Source of the DNA: Escherichia coli DSM 30083 = JCM 1649 = ATCC 11775 | GTDB taxonomy: Bacteria > Pseudomonadota > Gammaproteobacteria > Enterobacterales > Enterobacteriaceae | Assembly: GCF_003697165.2 (NCBI RefSeq) | Contig: NZ_CP033092.2 | Span: 3,844,001-3,908,000, forward strand | Direction of reading: 5' to 3' | DNA length: 64,000 nt | Part shown: positions 34,795-42,831 of the stretch, piece by piece | How the letters are laid out: each line of letters begins with the position of its first letter | Numbering within the stretch: the stretch's first letter is position 1 | The notes under the pieces: generated by a model | The model's database searches: none | What the model was told of the DNA's origin: nothing | What the model saw: the letters and a program-made list of their open reading frames with translations, nothing else | Program-made: the position numbers and the translations under genes

Positions 34795-37458
34795 TTACGC
34801 CAGACGCGGGTTAACTTTATCTGCATCGATGTTGAATTTGGCGATTGCGTCAGCAACCACTTTCTTATCGATTTCGCCACGTTTAGCCAGTTCGCCCAGC
34901 GCCGCAACCACGACATAAGAAGCATCAACTTCAAAGTGGTGACGCAGGTTCTCACGGCTGTCGGAACGACCGAAGCCATCAGTACCCAGTACGCGGTAGT
35001 CGTCAGCCGGTACGTAAGTACGGACCTGCTCAGCGAACAGTTTCATATAGTCGGTAGATGCCACTGCCGGAGCGTCGTTCATCACCTGAGCGATATACGG
35101 AACGCGCGGAGTTTCCAGCGGGTGCAGCATGTTCCAGCGTTCACAATCCTGACCATCACGCGCCAATTCGGTGAAGGAAGTCACGCTATAAACGTCAGAA
35201 CCTACGCCGTAATCTTTCGCCAGGATCTCTGCCGCTTCACGGACGTGACGCAGGATAGAACCGGAGCCCAGCAGCTGAACTTTACCTTTGCTACCTTCAA
35301 GGGTTTCGAGTTTGTAGATACCTTTACGGATACCTTCCTCAGCACCTTCCGGCATTGCCGGCATATGGTAGTTTTCGTTCAGCGTAGTGATGTAGTAGTA
35401 AACGTTCTCTTGTTTTTCACCGTACATACGCTCCAGACCGTCATGCATGATGACAGCAACTTCGTAAGCGTAAGCCGGATCGTAAGAGATACAGTTCGGG
35501 ATAGTCAGCGACTGAATGTGGCTGTGACCATCTTCGTGCTGCAGACCTTCGCCGTTCAGGGTGGTACGACCGGAAGTACCGCCGATCAGGAAGCCACGCG
35601 CTTGCTGGTCGCCAGCCGCCCAGCACAGATCGCCGATACGCTGGAAACCGAACATCGAGTAATAGATGTAGAACGGGATCATCGGCAGATTGTTGGTGCT
35701 GTAAGAGGTCGCCGCTGCCAGCCAGGAACAACCTGCGCCCAGCTCGTTGATCCCTTCCTGCAGAATCTGACCTTTCTCGTCTTCTTTATAGTAAGCAACC
35801 TGCTCGCGGTCCTGCGGGGTGTACTGCTGACCGTTCGGGCTGTAAATACCAATCTGACGGAACAGACCTTCCATACCGAAAGTACGCGCTTCGTCGGCGA
35901 TGATCGGTACCAGACGATCTTTGATCGACTTGTTCTTCAGCATCACGTTCAGAGCACGAACGAAAGCGATAGTGGTAGAGATCTCTTTGCTCTGCTCTTC
36001 CAGCAGCGCGCCGAAATCTTGCAGGCTCGGCAGCTCCAGCTTCTCGGTGAAGTTCGGCTGGCGGCTTGGCAGATAACCGTGCAGTTTCTGACGTTGAGCG
36101 TGCAGATAGGTATGCTCTTCAGAACCTTCCGGGAAGGTGATGTACGGCAGTTTTTCGATATCTGCATCAGACACCGGCACATTGAAACGGTCGCGGATGT
36201 GACGCACACCGTCCATGTTCATTTTCTTAACCTGGTGCGCGATGTTTTTACCTTCAGCCGCGTCGCCCATGCCGTAACCTTTAATGGTATGAGCAAGGAT
36301 TACCGTCGCTTTGCCTTTGGTTTCCTGCGCTTTCTTGAATGCAGCGTAGATTTTCTTCGGATCGTGACCACCACGGTTCAGTGCCCAGATCTGCTCGTCA
36401 GTCCAGTCTGCAACCAGTGCTGCGGTTTCAGGATATTTACCGAAAAAGTGTTCGCGAACATACGCACCATCTTTCGATTTGAAGGTCTGGTAATCGCCGT
36501 CAACGGTTTCGTTCATCAGCTGGATCAGTTTACCGCTGGTATCTTTACGCAGCAGTTCGTCCCAACGGCTACCCCACATCACTTTGATCACGTTCCAGCC
36601 AGCACCTTCGAAGATGCCTTCCAGTTCGTTGATGATCTTGCCGTTACCGGTGACCGGGCCGTCAAGACGCTGCAGGTTACAGTTGATAACGAAGACCAGA
36701 TTATCCAGTTTTTCACGGGTAGCGATGGTGATCGCACCTTTGGATTCCGGTTCGTCCATTTCACCGTCGCCGAGGAACGCGTAAACGGTTTGTTTAGAGG
36801 TATCTTTCAGGCCACGGTGTTCCAGATATTTCAGGAACTTAGCCTGGTAAATAGCACCAATCGGACCCAGCCCCATAGATACGGTCGGGAACTGCCAGAA
36901 TTCCGGCATCAGTTTCGGGTGCGGATAGGAAGAGAGGCCATTGCCGTGAACTTCCTGACGGAAGTTATCCAGCTGCTCCTGAGTCAGACGACCTTCCAGG
37001 AAAGCACGAGCGTAAACGCCTGGGGAGATGTGGCCCTGGAAGTAAACCAGGTCGCCGCCATCCTGCTCGTTGCGTGCACGGAAGAAGTGGTTAAAGCACA
37101 CATCATAAATGGTTGCGGAAGACTGGAAGGACGCCATGTGGCCGCCCAGTTCGAGGTCTTTTTTCGACGCACGCAGCACCGTCATGATGGCGTTCCAGCG
37201 GATAGCTGAACGAATACGGCGTTCCAGTTCCAGATTACCCGGATACTCCGGTTGTTCTTCAACGGGGATGGTGTTGATGTAGTTGCTGATACCGGTGCCT
37301 GCGGCTACGTTGACACCGCCTTTGCGGGCTTCAGCAAGCAGTTGGTCGATCAGATACTGAGCACGCTCAACACCTTCTTCACGGATGACCGATTCGATCG
37401 CCTGGAGCCAGTCGCGAGTTTCGATCGGATCCACGTCATTTGGGAAACGTTCTGACAT
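34795..37458 (-). CDS. aceE: Pyruvate dehydrogenase E1 component
   Basis: AceE (887 residues) is the homodimeric, thiamine-diphosphate-dependent decarboxylase of the pyruvate dehydrogenase complex. The ThDP motif GDGEMDEPES (with NCNLQRLDGPV completing it) and the large transketolase-like fold are visible. It lies downstream of pdhR in the same transcription unit, separated by about 160 bases that contain a long imperfect hairpin. Confidence 0.98.
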   Translation of the reverse strand: MSERFPNDVDPIETRDWLQAIESVIREEGVERAQYLIDQLLAEARKGGVNVAAGTGISNYINTIPVEEQPEYPGNLELERRIRSAIRWNAIMTVLRASKKDLELGGHMASFQSSATIYDVCFNHFFRARNEQDGGDLVYFQGHISPGVYARAFLEGRLTQEQLDNFRQEVHGNGLSSYPHPKLMPEFWQFPTVSMGLGPIGAIYQAKFLKYLEHRGLKDTSKQTVYAFLGDGEMDEPESKGAITIATREKLDNLVFVINCNLQRLDGPVTGNGKIINELEGIFEGAGWNVIKVMWGSRWDELLRKDTSGKLIQLMNETVDGDYQTFKSKDGAYVREHFFGKYPETAALVADWTDEQIWALNRGGHDPKKIYAAFKKAQETKGKATVILAHTIKGYGMGDAAEGKNIAHQVKKMNMDGVRHIRDRFNVPVSDADIEKLPYITFPEGSEEHTYLHAQRQKLHGYLPSRQPNFTEKLELPSLQDFGALLEEQSKEISTTIAFVRALNVMLKNKSIKDRLVPIIADEARTFGMEGLFRQIGIYSPNGQQYTPQDREQVAYYKEDEKGQILQEGINELGAGCSWLAAATSYSTNNLPMIPFYIYYSMFGFQRIGDLCWAAGDQQARGFLIGGTSGRTTLNGEGLQHEDGHSHIQSLTIPNCISYDPAYAYEVAVIMHDGLERMYGEKQENVYYYITTLNENYHMPAMPEGAEEGIRKGIYKLETLEGSKGKVQLLGSGSILRHVREAAEILAKDYGVGSDVYSVTSFTELARDGQDCERWNMLHPLETPRVPYIAQVMNDAPAVASTDYMKLFAEQVRTYVPADDYRVLGTDGFGRSDSRENLRHHFEVDASYVVVAALGELAKRGEIDKKVVADAIAKFNIDADKVNPRLA

Positions 37459-37497
37459 GGGTTATTCCTTATCTATCTAATAACGTTGAGTTTTCTG

Positions 37498-37545
37498 GAA
37501 CCTGTCCCATTGAACTCTCGCCGGAAAGCTCAATAAGACAGGTTC
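37498..37545 (-). other. Long imperfect hairpin in the pdhR-aceE intergenic region
   Basis: The outer arms GAACCTGTC (37498-37506) and GACAGGTTC (37537-37545) pair exactly, and inner ATTGA/TCAAT extends the stem. It has no clean T-tract. It sits in the leader of aceE, 40 bases before the start, so it could affect mRNA processing or attenuate aceE relative to pdhR. Confidence 0.6.
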
Positions 37546-37618
37546 TACGTTTAGTTGCCGCGCTTTTATATGCGCTTGATTTACAACATCTTCTGGATAA
37601 TTTTTACCAGAAAAATCA

Positions 37619-38383
37619 CTAATTCTTTCGTTGCTCCAGACGACGCAGAGAACGCTCACGGCGGCTCTCTTCACGGCTTCTGTCGAGCAAAATTTCTTCG
37701 ATAAAGGCCAGATGGCGATGCGATGCTTCGCGCGCTTCTTCCGGCTTACCGGCCATAATCGCTTCAAATATGCGGGTGCGGTGACTACTCACCAGCGGCA
37801 GCATCTCGCGACGCGAATAGAGCAATTCGAAGTTCTGGCGGACATTCTGGGCCAACATCGGCTCCATACACCTTAGCAGATGAAGCAGAACCACATTGTG
37901 GGCCGCTTCGGTGACGGCAATCTGATACTGGAGTACGGCGTTTGATTCCGCGTCCAGATCGCCAGACTGCTGCGCCAGCTCTATAGCGTGGTGGAGTTCA
38001 CGGATGCGTTCCTTGTCTTCATCGGTACTACGCAGCGCGGCGTAATAAGCGGCGATACCTTCCAGGGCGTGTCGTGTTTCGAGCAAGTCATACTGTGATT
38101 CAGGATGGTCGGAGAGCAGCTCCACCAGCGGATCGCTGAAGCTTTGCCATAGGCTGCTCTGGACAAAAGTGCCGCCACCCTGGCGACGAAGCAACAAGCC
38201 CTTCGCTTCGAGACGTTGAATCGCCTCACGCAATGAGGGACGGGAGACGTCAAACTGTTTTGCCAGTTCGCGTTCCGGTGGGAGTTTTTCGCCCGGGCGG
38301 AGAGTGCCTTCGAGGATCAAAAACTCCAGTTGCTGCTCAATCACATCGGAGAGTTTTGGTTGGCGGATTTTGCTGTAGGCCAT
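37619..38383 (-). CDS. pdhR: Pyruvate-responsive GntR-family repressor PdhR
   Basis: PdhR (254 residues) represses its own operon and respiratory genes; pyruvate releases it. The N-terminal winged helix ([27 protein letters not shown]) and an all-helical FadR-type effector domain are present. The start is the ATG at 38383 (MAYSKIRQ), giving the known length. An operator matching its consensus lies 32 bases upstream of the start. Confidence 0.98.
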
Positions 38384-38414
38384 GAGTTCCTGTCTTAAGC
38401 CACTTGCCGAAGTC

Positions 38415-38431
38415 AATTGGTCTTACCAATT
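38415..38431 (-). promoter_or_regulatory. PdhR operator
   Basis: AATTGGTCTTACCAATT is a near-perfect palindrome matching the PdhR consensus ATTGGTNNNACCAAT. It lies between the presumed pdhR promoter and start codon, as expected for autorepression. Confidence 0.92.
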
Positions 38432-38838
38432 TCATGTCTGTGACGCTAAAGTAACAAAGTATTCACCTTATGTCCATACAGGTTTTGATTGAAATCATGA
38501 AACTGTGCACATTTTAACAACTTGACATATATAACGTTTCAAAGTTGTAACTATGCACAAATGTTAAATTTACCCATCAAGGGGTGACCTTAACAGAATT
38601 GAAACGAAAAAATATTTCCTCTGAACCGATTCACCAAGCAACAAAACGCATAACAATTCAATTATGTGAATTAATATGTAAAATGAATGTTCAGGGAAGG
38701 AGAGAAAGGTAGTATTTACCTATGTTTTCTTTTTACATTGCTTATTATCACTGCAATCGCCACCGTAACCTTCTCGTAGCGAAAATCATCACTTAACCAG
38801 AACGTGATGATTTTCAGGTGACAGATTCTGTTTAGAGT
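38432..38838. other. Gene-free region between pdhR promoter and the usp island
   Basis: These roughly 400 AT-rich bases hold the pdhR promoter and the left edge of the usp island. I see no gene. The only clear structure is the long hairpin at 38781-38815. The exact island junction cannot be placed without a usp-negative genome for comparison. Confidence 0.6.
38781..38815 (-). terminator. Terminator-like inverted repeat after imu3
   Basis: The perfect 12-bp arms GAAAATCATCAC (38781-38792) and GTGATGATTTTC (38804-38815) enclose an 11-base loop, 24 bases past the imu3 stop. It marks the end of the usp operon. The stem core resembles, but is not the same as, the hairpins after the other two immunity genes. 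Confidence 0.75.
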
Positions 38839-39135
38839 TCATTCTGAATCTTTGAACAAAGGCAATCCTTGCGAACGCCGCCATTCTTTGACGATTTTCA
38901 GGATGTTTTCAGGTTTACCATCTTCTGGGGAATTAGGATAGAAAATGAGATCTCCCTTTTTAGGATGTTCAGTAATTTTAATGAAATGATCCACTAAGGT
39001 ATCGAGATATTTTTCTAATTTTTTCCCTTTTAGGGATTTATCTTTGCTAGTTGCATTTACTATCTCCTCAAGCATTTCAAGAAATTCACCTTCTGTGTAA
39101 AAATATATTTTATATTTTAAATCATGCATATACAT
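38839..39135 (-). CDS. imu3: Colicin E7-type immunity protein Imu3
   Basis: This small acidic protein of 98 residues (96 if the second ATG at 39129, better spaced from AGGAGA, is used) has the Im7/Im9 pattern: YTEGEFLEMLEEI, then ITEHPKKGDLIFYP, the motif that contacts nuclease toxins, then PENILKIVKEWR. Published work on the usp locus names three such genes; Imu3 is reported to bind nucleic acid and protect the producer. The C-terminal 20 or so residues are almost identical to Imu1 and Imu2, whereas the N-terminal half differs. The start overlaps the end of the broken toxin tip just upstream. Confidence 0.9.
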   Translation of the reverse strand: MYMHDLKYKIYFYTEGEFLEMLEEIVNATSKDKSLKGKKLEKYLDTLVDHFIKITEHPKKGDLIFYPNSPEDGKPENILKIVKEWRRSQGLPLFKDSE

Positions 39136-39404
39136 TATCTCCTGTAGTGAATTTCATCATGTAGTCGAGGCGTAACAATCCTTTAATTATCAATATCATA
39201 AATTTCGCCACCACATTCAATCGCAACACTATGATATATATGGAATTCTTTAACAATTTCCTTAGAGCCATAATGCCAACCTTCAAGAGGCGCTTTTGCG
39301 ATTAATCCTTGTTTTATACGTGTTTGGTTACCAGTTGAAAACTGCGCTATCAACTCCGGATACTGACTCACCTCCAGCCAAAGGGTATCGGTGAAAGCGG
39401 GAAA
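39135..39404 (-). pseudogene. Silent HNH DNase toxin tip, copy 3 (nonsense mutation)
   Basis: On the minus strand this reads as the last ~90 residues of Usp: DTLWLEVSQYPELIAQF, then NQTRIKQGLIAKAP, then YHSVAIECGGEIYDIDN. The next codon is TAA (39183-39185) where Usp has Leu (TTA). After it the frame continues intact as RIVTPRLHDEIHYRR to the stop at 39135. The first His of the HNH pair is Tyr here. There is no N-terminal receptor or delivery part and no clear start; a GTG at 39371 is available. It is a detached toxin end, kept directly upstream of imu3. Confidence 0.85.
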
Positions 39405-39605
39405 TTGATAAAATAACCTAATGAAATTTCAGTATTTTACCTGTTTTTTAAGAGCACCCACATTATTATTTTATGTTATTAACATCATCGCATTAGCCAG
39501 ACGCGATGATGTTCCATATATAGTTTTATTATCTACTTTATTTAGAGTCTTTAAACAAGGGTAGCCCCTGTGAACGCCGCCATTCTTTGACAATTTTCAG
39601 GATGT
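39185..39605 (-). repeat. Direct repeat unit A of the usp-imu island
   Basis: This block is closely similar to 39882-40303, about 697 bases away. Both contain a toxin tip, the spacer, a hairpin and the 3' end of an immunity gene. Such long direct repeats allow deletion or exchange of cassettes by homologous recombination. Confidence 0.85.
39481..39513 (-). terminator. Hairpin after imu2
   Basis: The perfect arms AACATCATCGC (39481-39491) and GCGATGATGTT (39503-39513) lie 25 bases past the imu2 stop. The same hairpin is found after imu1. Confidence 0.7.
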
Positions 39606-39828
39606 TTTCAGGTTCATCATCTCCCTTCTTTGCAGGATAGTAGATAAGATCGCTCATCAACGGATGTTGTGTAATTCTGGTAAGATGTTCTTCTAGATCA
39701 TCCCAATATTTGTCAAGCTCTTCCCCTTTTAATTGAGCGTTATCCCCGGTTGGATTTGTAAACTCGCCAAGCAACTCAATGAATTCCCGCTCTGTGTAAT
39801 CTTCTATTTCATCTTTAAAATTATACAT
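39538..39828 (-). CDS. imu2: Colicin E7-type immunity protein Imu2
   Basis: This 96-residue acidic Im7/Im9-like protein shows DYTEREFIELLGEF, ITQHPLMSDLIYYP and PENILKIVKEWRRSQ. It is expected to bind and block an HNH DNase tip; its natural partner was probably the broken toxin copy immediately upstream rather than the present Usp tip. Its ribosome site (AGGAGA) is supplied by the last codons of that toxin copy. The specificity region (helix I-II) differs from Imu1 and Imu3. Confidence 0.9.
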   Translation of the reverse strand: MYNFKDEIEDYTEREFIELLGEFTNPTGDNAQLKGEELDKYWDDLEEHLTRITQHPLMSDLIYYPAKKGDDEPENILKIVKEWRRSQGLPLFKDSK

Positions 39829-39832
39829 TTAA

Positions 39833-40101
39833 CTATCTCCTGTAATAAATTTCATCATGCAAATGAGGTGTGCCCTCCTTAAATTATCAATATCGTAAAT
39901 TCCGCCACTATATTCAATCGCAACACGATGATACATGTGGAATTTTTTAACGATTTCTTTAGTGCCATAATGCCAACCTTCAAGTGGTGCTTTTGCGATT
40001 AATCCTTGTTTTATACGTGTTTGATTACCGCTTGAAAACTGCGCTATCAACTCCGGATACTGACTCACCTCCAGCCAAAGGGTATCGGTAAAAGCGGGAA
40101 A
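39833..40101 (-). pseudogene. Silent HNH DNase toxin tip, copy 2 (frameshift)
   Basis: On the minus strand, DTLWLEVSQYPELIAQFSSG through YHRVAIEYSGGIYDIDNL matches the Usp tip. The frame then shifts: relative to copy 3 one base is missing near 39868-39878. The correct ending (TPHLHDEIYYRR) lies in the next frame and stops at 39833. The unshifted frame runs on to 39829, abutting imu2. No start or N-terminal part is present apart from a GTG at 40068. The lesion removes the last two HNH histidines. Confidence 0.85.
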
Positions 40102-40303
40102 ATGATAAAATAACCTAATGAGGCTTCAGTATTTTTACCTGTTTTTTAAGAGCAATCACATTATTATTTTATGTCATTAATATCATCGCATTAGCCAGAT
40201 GCGATGATGTTCCATATATAGTTTTATTATCTACTTTATTTAGAGTCTTTAAACAAGGGTAACCCCTGTGAACGCCGCCATTCTTTGACAATTTTCAGGA
40301 TGT
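39882..40303 (-). repeat. Direct repeat unit B of the usp-imu island
   Basis: This is the partner of 39185-39605, offset by about 697 bases, with high identity through the toxin tip, spacer, hairpin and the 3' end of imu1. Similarity falls in the N-terminal half of the immunity genes. Confidence 0.85.
40179..40211 (-). terminator. Hairpin after imu1
   Basis: AATATCATCGC (40179-40189) and GCGATGATGTT (40201-40211) pair with one G-U type mismatch. It is the second copy of the hairpin after imu2. Confidence 0.65.
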
Positions 40304-40520
40304 TTTCAGGCTTATCATCTCCTTGACTTTTAGGGTAGAAAATTAGATCGCTCCCTGACGGATGCTGTGTAATTTCAATAAAATGATCTACTAATGAATC
40401 CCAGTACATTTCTAGCTCCTTACCTTTTAAGGATTTTCCATCTTTCATAGATGATCTCAATCCGCCTAAAAAATTAAGAAATTCATCCTCGGTATAATCC
40501 TGGAGCTTTTCTTTAAACAT
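40236..40520 (-). CDS. imu1: Colicin E7-type immunity protein Imu1
   Basis: This 94-residue Im7/Im9-like protein shows DYTEDEFLNFLGGL, ITQHPSGSDLIFYP and PENILKIVKEWRRSQ. It starts two bases after the usp stop, and the AGGAGA of its ribosome site lies in the final Usp codons, so the two are translationally coupled. By position it is the cognate inhibitor of the present Usp DNase tip. All three Imu proteins end with nearly the same residues (SQGLPLFKDS). Confidence 0.92.
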   Translation of the reverse strand: MFKEKLQDYTEDEFLNFLGGLRSSMKDGKSLKGKELEMYWDSLVDHFIEITQHPSGSDLIFYPKSQGDDKPENILKIVKEWRRSQGLPLFKDSK

Positions 40521-40522
40521 AT

Positions 40523-42304
40523 TTATCTCCTGTAGTGAATCTCATCGTGTAGTCTGGGGGTAACAATTCGTAAATTATCAATATCGTATACGCTGCCGCC
40601 ATATTCAACTGCAACACGATGATGTATCTGGAATTTTTTAACTATTTCTTTAGGGCCATAATACCAACCGTCAATAGGTGCTTTTGCGGTTAATCCTTGT
40701 TTTATACGTGTTTGGTTACCACTTGAAAACTGCGCTATCAACTCCGGATCCTGACTCACCTCCAGCCACAGCGCCTCGCGAAACTCATCAAAGGTTTTAA
40801 ACTCCCGTCCGCGCAATTTATCAGCAATATGCGCCGGGATTGGTGCGCCGTTGCCGTTATTGGATACCGACATATCCAGCCAGCGAGTTCCTGGTGAAAG
40901 CGGGACGCCGCGCCCTGTTACAACACCAGGCAGCTTTCGCGGATCCTCCTTCAGGTAAACATAGATGGGCTTAATACCGGATCCCGCCGGAAAAACCAGA
41001 ATATAATCGTTGAATTCTTTCGGATCAGGAACCGGGAATGGCGGCGTGGTATAGGTATCGGTGCCGTCCGGAATCGGCGTCACCAGAATGGTGGGCTGCT
41101 CCAGCGGCGGCCTGTCGTTACCGGTATGGCCCGGAACATACCCATGTTCCGGATTTTCCGGCGTCCAGGTAATCAGGGGGCCATCGACATCGTGAGCGGG
41201 GGTAAATTCATAACGCTGCGTCTGCTCGTTCCACTGCATGTTCGCCACGCGGACGTTTTCATACGGCGTACCTTCACCCGTATGAACACCATACACCTGA
41301 GGCTTGCCGTGAATGTCAGTTCCCCAGAAAAAACGTACCCGGGTGGTGGCGGTACTGCCTGCTAGTGCTTTCTGCCGCAGTTCTTCCTCATACCAGAACT
41401 CATCACGTCCGGGCACGCGAGCACTGCCCTCGCCCGCAGAGGGAATATACAAAGCAGATGCCAACGCACCGATGTAAGAGCCGCAGGTTGCACTGAGTAT
41501 GCCACTGAGCGACCATTTTCCCCATATTTGAGCCGCCAACACACTACCCGGAAACAGTAGCATGGTTTGAGCTTCTGCGGGTTGCCCAACATCGTTAGCC
41601 TCCGGATGGTGGTATCCACAGCAGTCATCAACCACTGGCAGAGCAAAAATCGCTACTTGCCCGAAGTTTTCAGCGGGTTCTTCTGCCGTTCCGGCATCTG
41701 TACATCCCTTCTCCTTCAGACAGGATTTGGCATAGACCGGTTTAACCGCTGGTGGAGAGAGTGGAAGGTTAACAACTGGTAGTGGCTCAGGGTTAAGATT
41801 ACTGGCAGGTGGGTTTTTAGGTGGAATAAATAAGCTATTATAGCCAGCAGGAAAGGCCAACCAGTCAAATTCCGTATTGGCTATTAGATGTTTGCATAAT
41901 ATGTAGTCATAATTAACATTTACACATTCGGTAGGAAGATTATTGTCAGAAATGTTTACATGAATAGCAGTTAATGAAGCATTTCTTAGCTGAATATAAT
42001 AATACCGTTCCCAGCGCCCGCTTTTATTTATACGATACAAATCGATTTCAATAAATAACCGCTCATTCTGATTGATGGCATTAGACAGTAGCGGTGAGCT
42101 TTTATCAATGAGTTTGCAAAATTGTAGCCCCTGTAGATTAACGCCTTTACCAGTACTGGTAATGGCGTTGGTGAGTGCAAAGGCAAAAATTTCATCTTCA
42201 TGGCCAACCTGCCAGCGATTACCAACCGACGCATACGTCCCACAGCCTGAAGAAATATCGCCCTGCTTCTCACCGATTATTCTCAGGTAAACAATATCGC
42301 CCAC
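40523..42304 (-). CDS. usp: Uropathogenic-specific protein Usp, Hcp-like/HNH DNase genotoxin
   Basis: Usp (593 residues) is a bacteriocin-like genotoxic DNase linked to E. coli urinary and blood infections. Residues 1-160 resemble the Hcp tube protein of type VI secretion (WERYYYIQLRNASLT, FDWLAF). A Pro-rich linker (about 161-192), a Gly/Ala-rich hydrophobic stretch (about 250-290) and a pyocin S-type domain (about 295-490) follow. The colicin E7-like HNH nuclease tip ends the protein: His561-His562, Asn577, His586 and His590 are all present. The start is GTG at 42304; a two-codon frame (ATGAAATAA, 42306-42314) ends just before it and may affect initiation. It is followed at once by imu1. 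Type VI delivery is inferred from the N-terminus. Confidence 0.95.
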   Translation of the reverse strand: MGDIVYLRIIGEKQGDISSGCGTYASVGNRWQVGHEDEIFAFALTNAITSTGKGVNLQGLQFCKLIDKSSPLLSNAINQNERLFIEIDLYRINKSGRWERYYYIQLRNASLTAIHVNISDNNLPTECVNVNYDYILCKHLIANTEFDWLAFPAGYNSLFIPPKNPPASNLNPEPLPVVNLPLSPPAVKPVYAKSCLKEKGCTDAGTAEEPAENFGQVAIFALPVVDDCCGYHHPEANDVGQPAEAQTMLLFPGSVLAAQIWGKWSLSGILSATCGSYIGALASALYIPSAGEGSARVPGRDEFWYEEELRQKALAGSTATTRVRFFWGTDIHGKPQVYGVHTGEGTPYENVRVANMQWNEQTQRYEFTPAHDVDGPLITWTPENPEHGYVPGHTGNDRPPLEQPTILVTPIPDGTDTYTTPPFPVPDPKEFNDYILVFPAGSGIKPIYVYLKEDPRKLPGVVTGRGVPLSPGTRWLDMSVSNNGNGAPIPAHIADKLRGREFKTFDEFREALWLEVSQDPELIAQFSSGNQTRIKQGLTAKAPIDGWYYGPKEIVKKFQIHHRVAVEYGGSVYDIDNLRIVTPRLHDEIHYRR

Positions 42305-42605
42305 TTTATTTCATTCCCGTTTATCCTTAACTTTTTTGCATTAAATAGAAAACTTATTTCTCGATCAATAAGAAACGCTTTTAATGAAAAATTATTTCAA
42401 TTACTTAACGTTTTCACTTAGCTCGCAATATTATATTTAAATACTCGCGTTACAACCCCATTGTATTATTAACATCTATTTATTCTTATATGACCTTTTG
42501 TAAGATTATTGTGCTGGTGGCTAAGGCATGGTGTTCAGCAGGCAGACAAATCCGACATATAGCTAGTTAAAACAGTATGTTATCAGACTTAAAGTATCTA
42601 TTAAA

Positions 42606-42623
42606 TGTGATGAAAAACTTACA
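42606..42623 (+). promoter_or_regulatory. Candidate TyrR box, distal
   Basis: TGTGATGAAAAACTTACA keeps the TGT-N12-ACA framework of a TyrR box but matches the inner bases poorly. It is over 200 bases from aroP, so it may be fortuitous. Confidence 0.35.
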
Positions 42624-42741
42624 ATTGCTTTTTTTTTATCCAGAAAATCAACACATCTACATAAAGCAGGTGCATTCTCGCGCATATACCATTATCTTGT
42701 GATAGTTGAAAGTACTATCATCATAATTCAGTTACATAAAA

Positions 42742-42759
42742 TGTAAAGAAACCAATACA
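42742..42759 (+). promoter_or_regulatory. Candidate TyrR box upstream of aroP
   Basis: TGTAAAGAAACCAATACA matches the TyrR consensus TGTAAA-N6-TTTACA well in the left half and partly in the right. aroP is a known TyrR target, and the site lies 73 bases before the start codon. Confidence 0.6.
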
Positions 42760-42831
42760 ACAAACGGAATTACAAAATTACACACGCATTGCTGCGTAGT
42801 TCAAAAAAACAACACAACACGAGGTTTCATA

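Larger units (their letters stand above)
42305..42831. promoter_or_regulatory. Divergent usp-aroP control region
   Basis: These 527 AT-rich bases hold no gene. The left part must contain the usp promoter, which I could not assign. The right part contains two TGT-N12-ACA elements resembling TyrR boxes and the purine-rich ribosome site (CGAGG) of aroP. Confidence 0.6.

Noticed and set aside
34936..37209. Long open frame (over 750 codons) on the plus strand opposite aceE
   Set aside because: It is a mirror of aceE codon bias; its translation shows no family motif and aceE is certain on the other strand.
38839..42304. usp island considered as a prophage or integron remnant
   Set aside because: No integrase, transposase, attachment-site repeat or tRNA lies at its edges.
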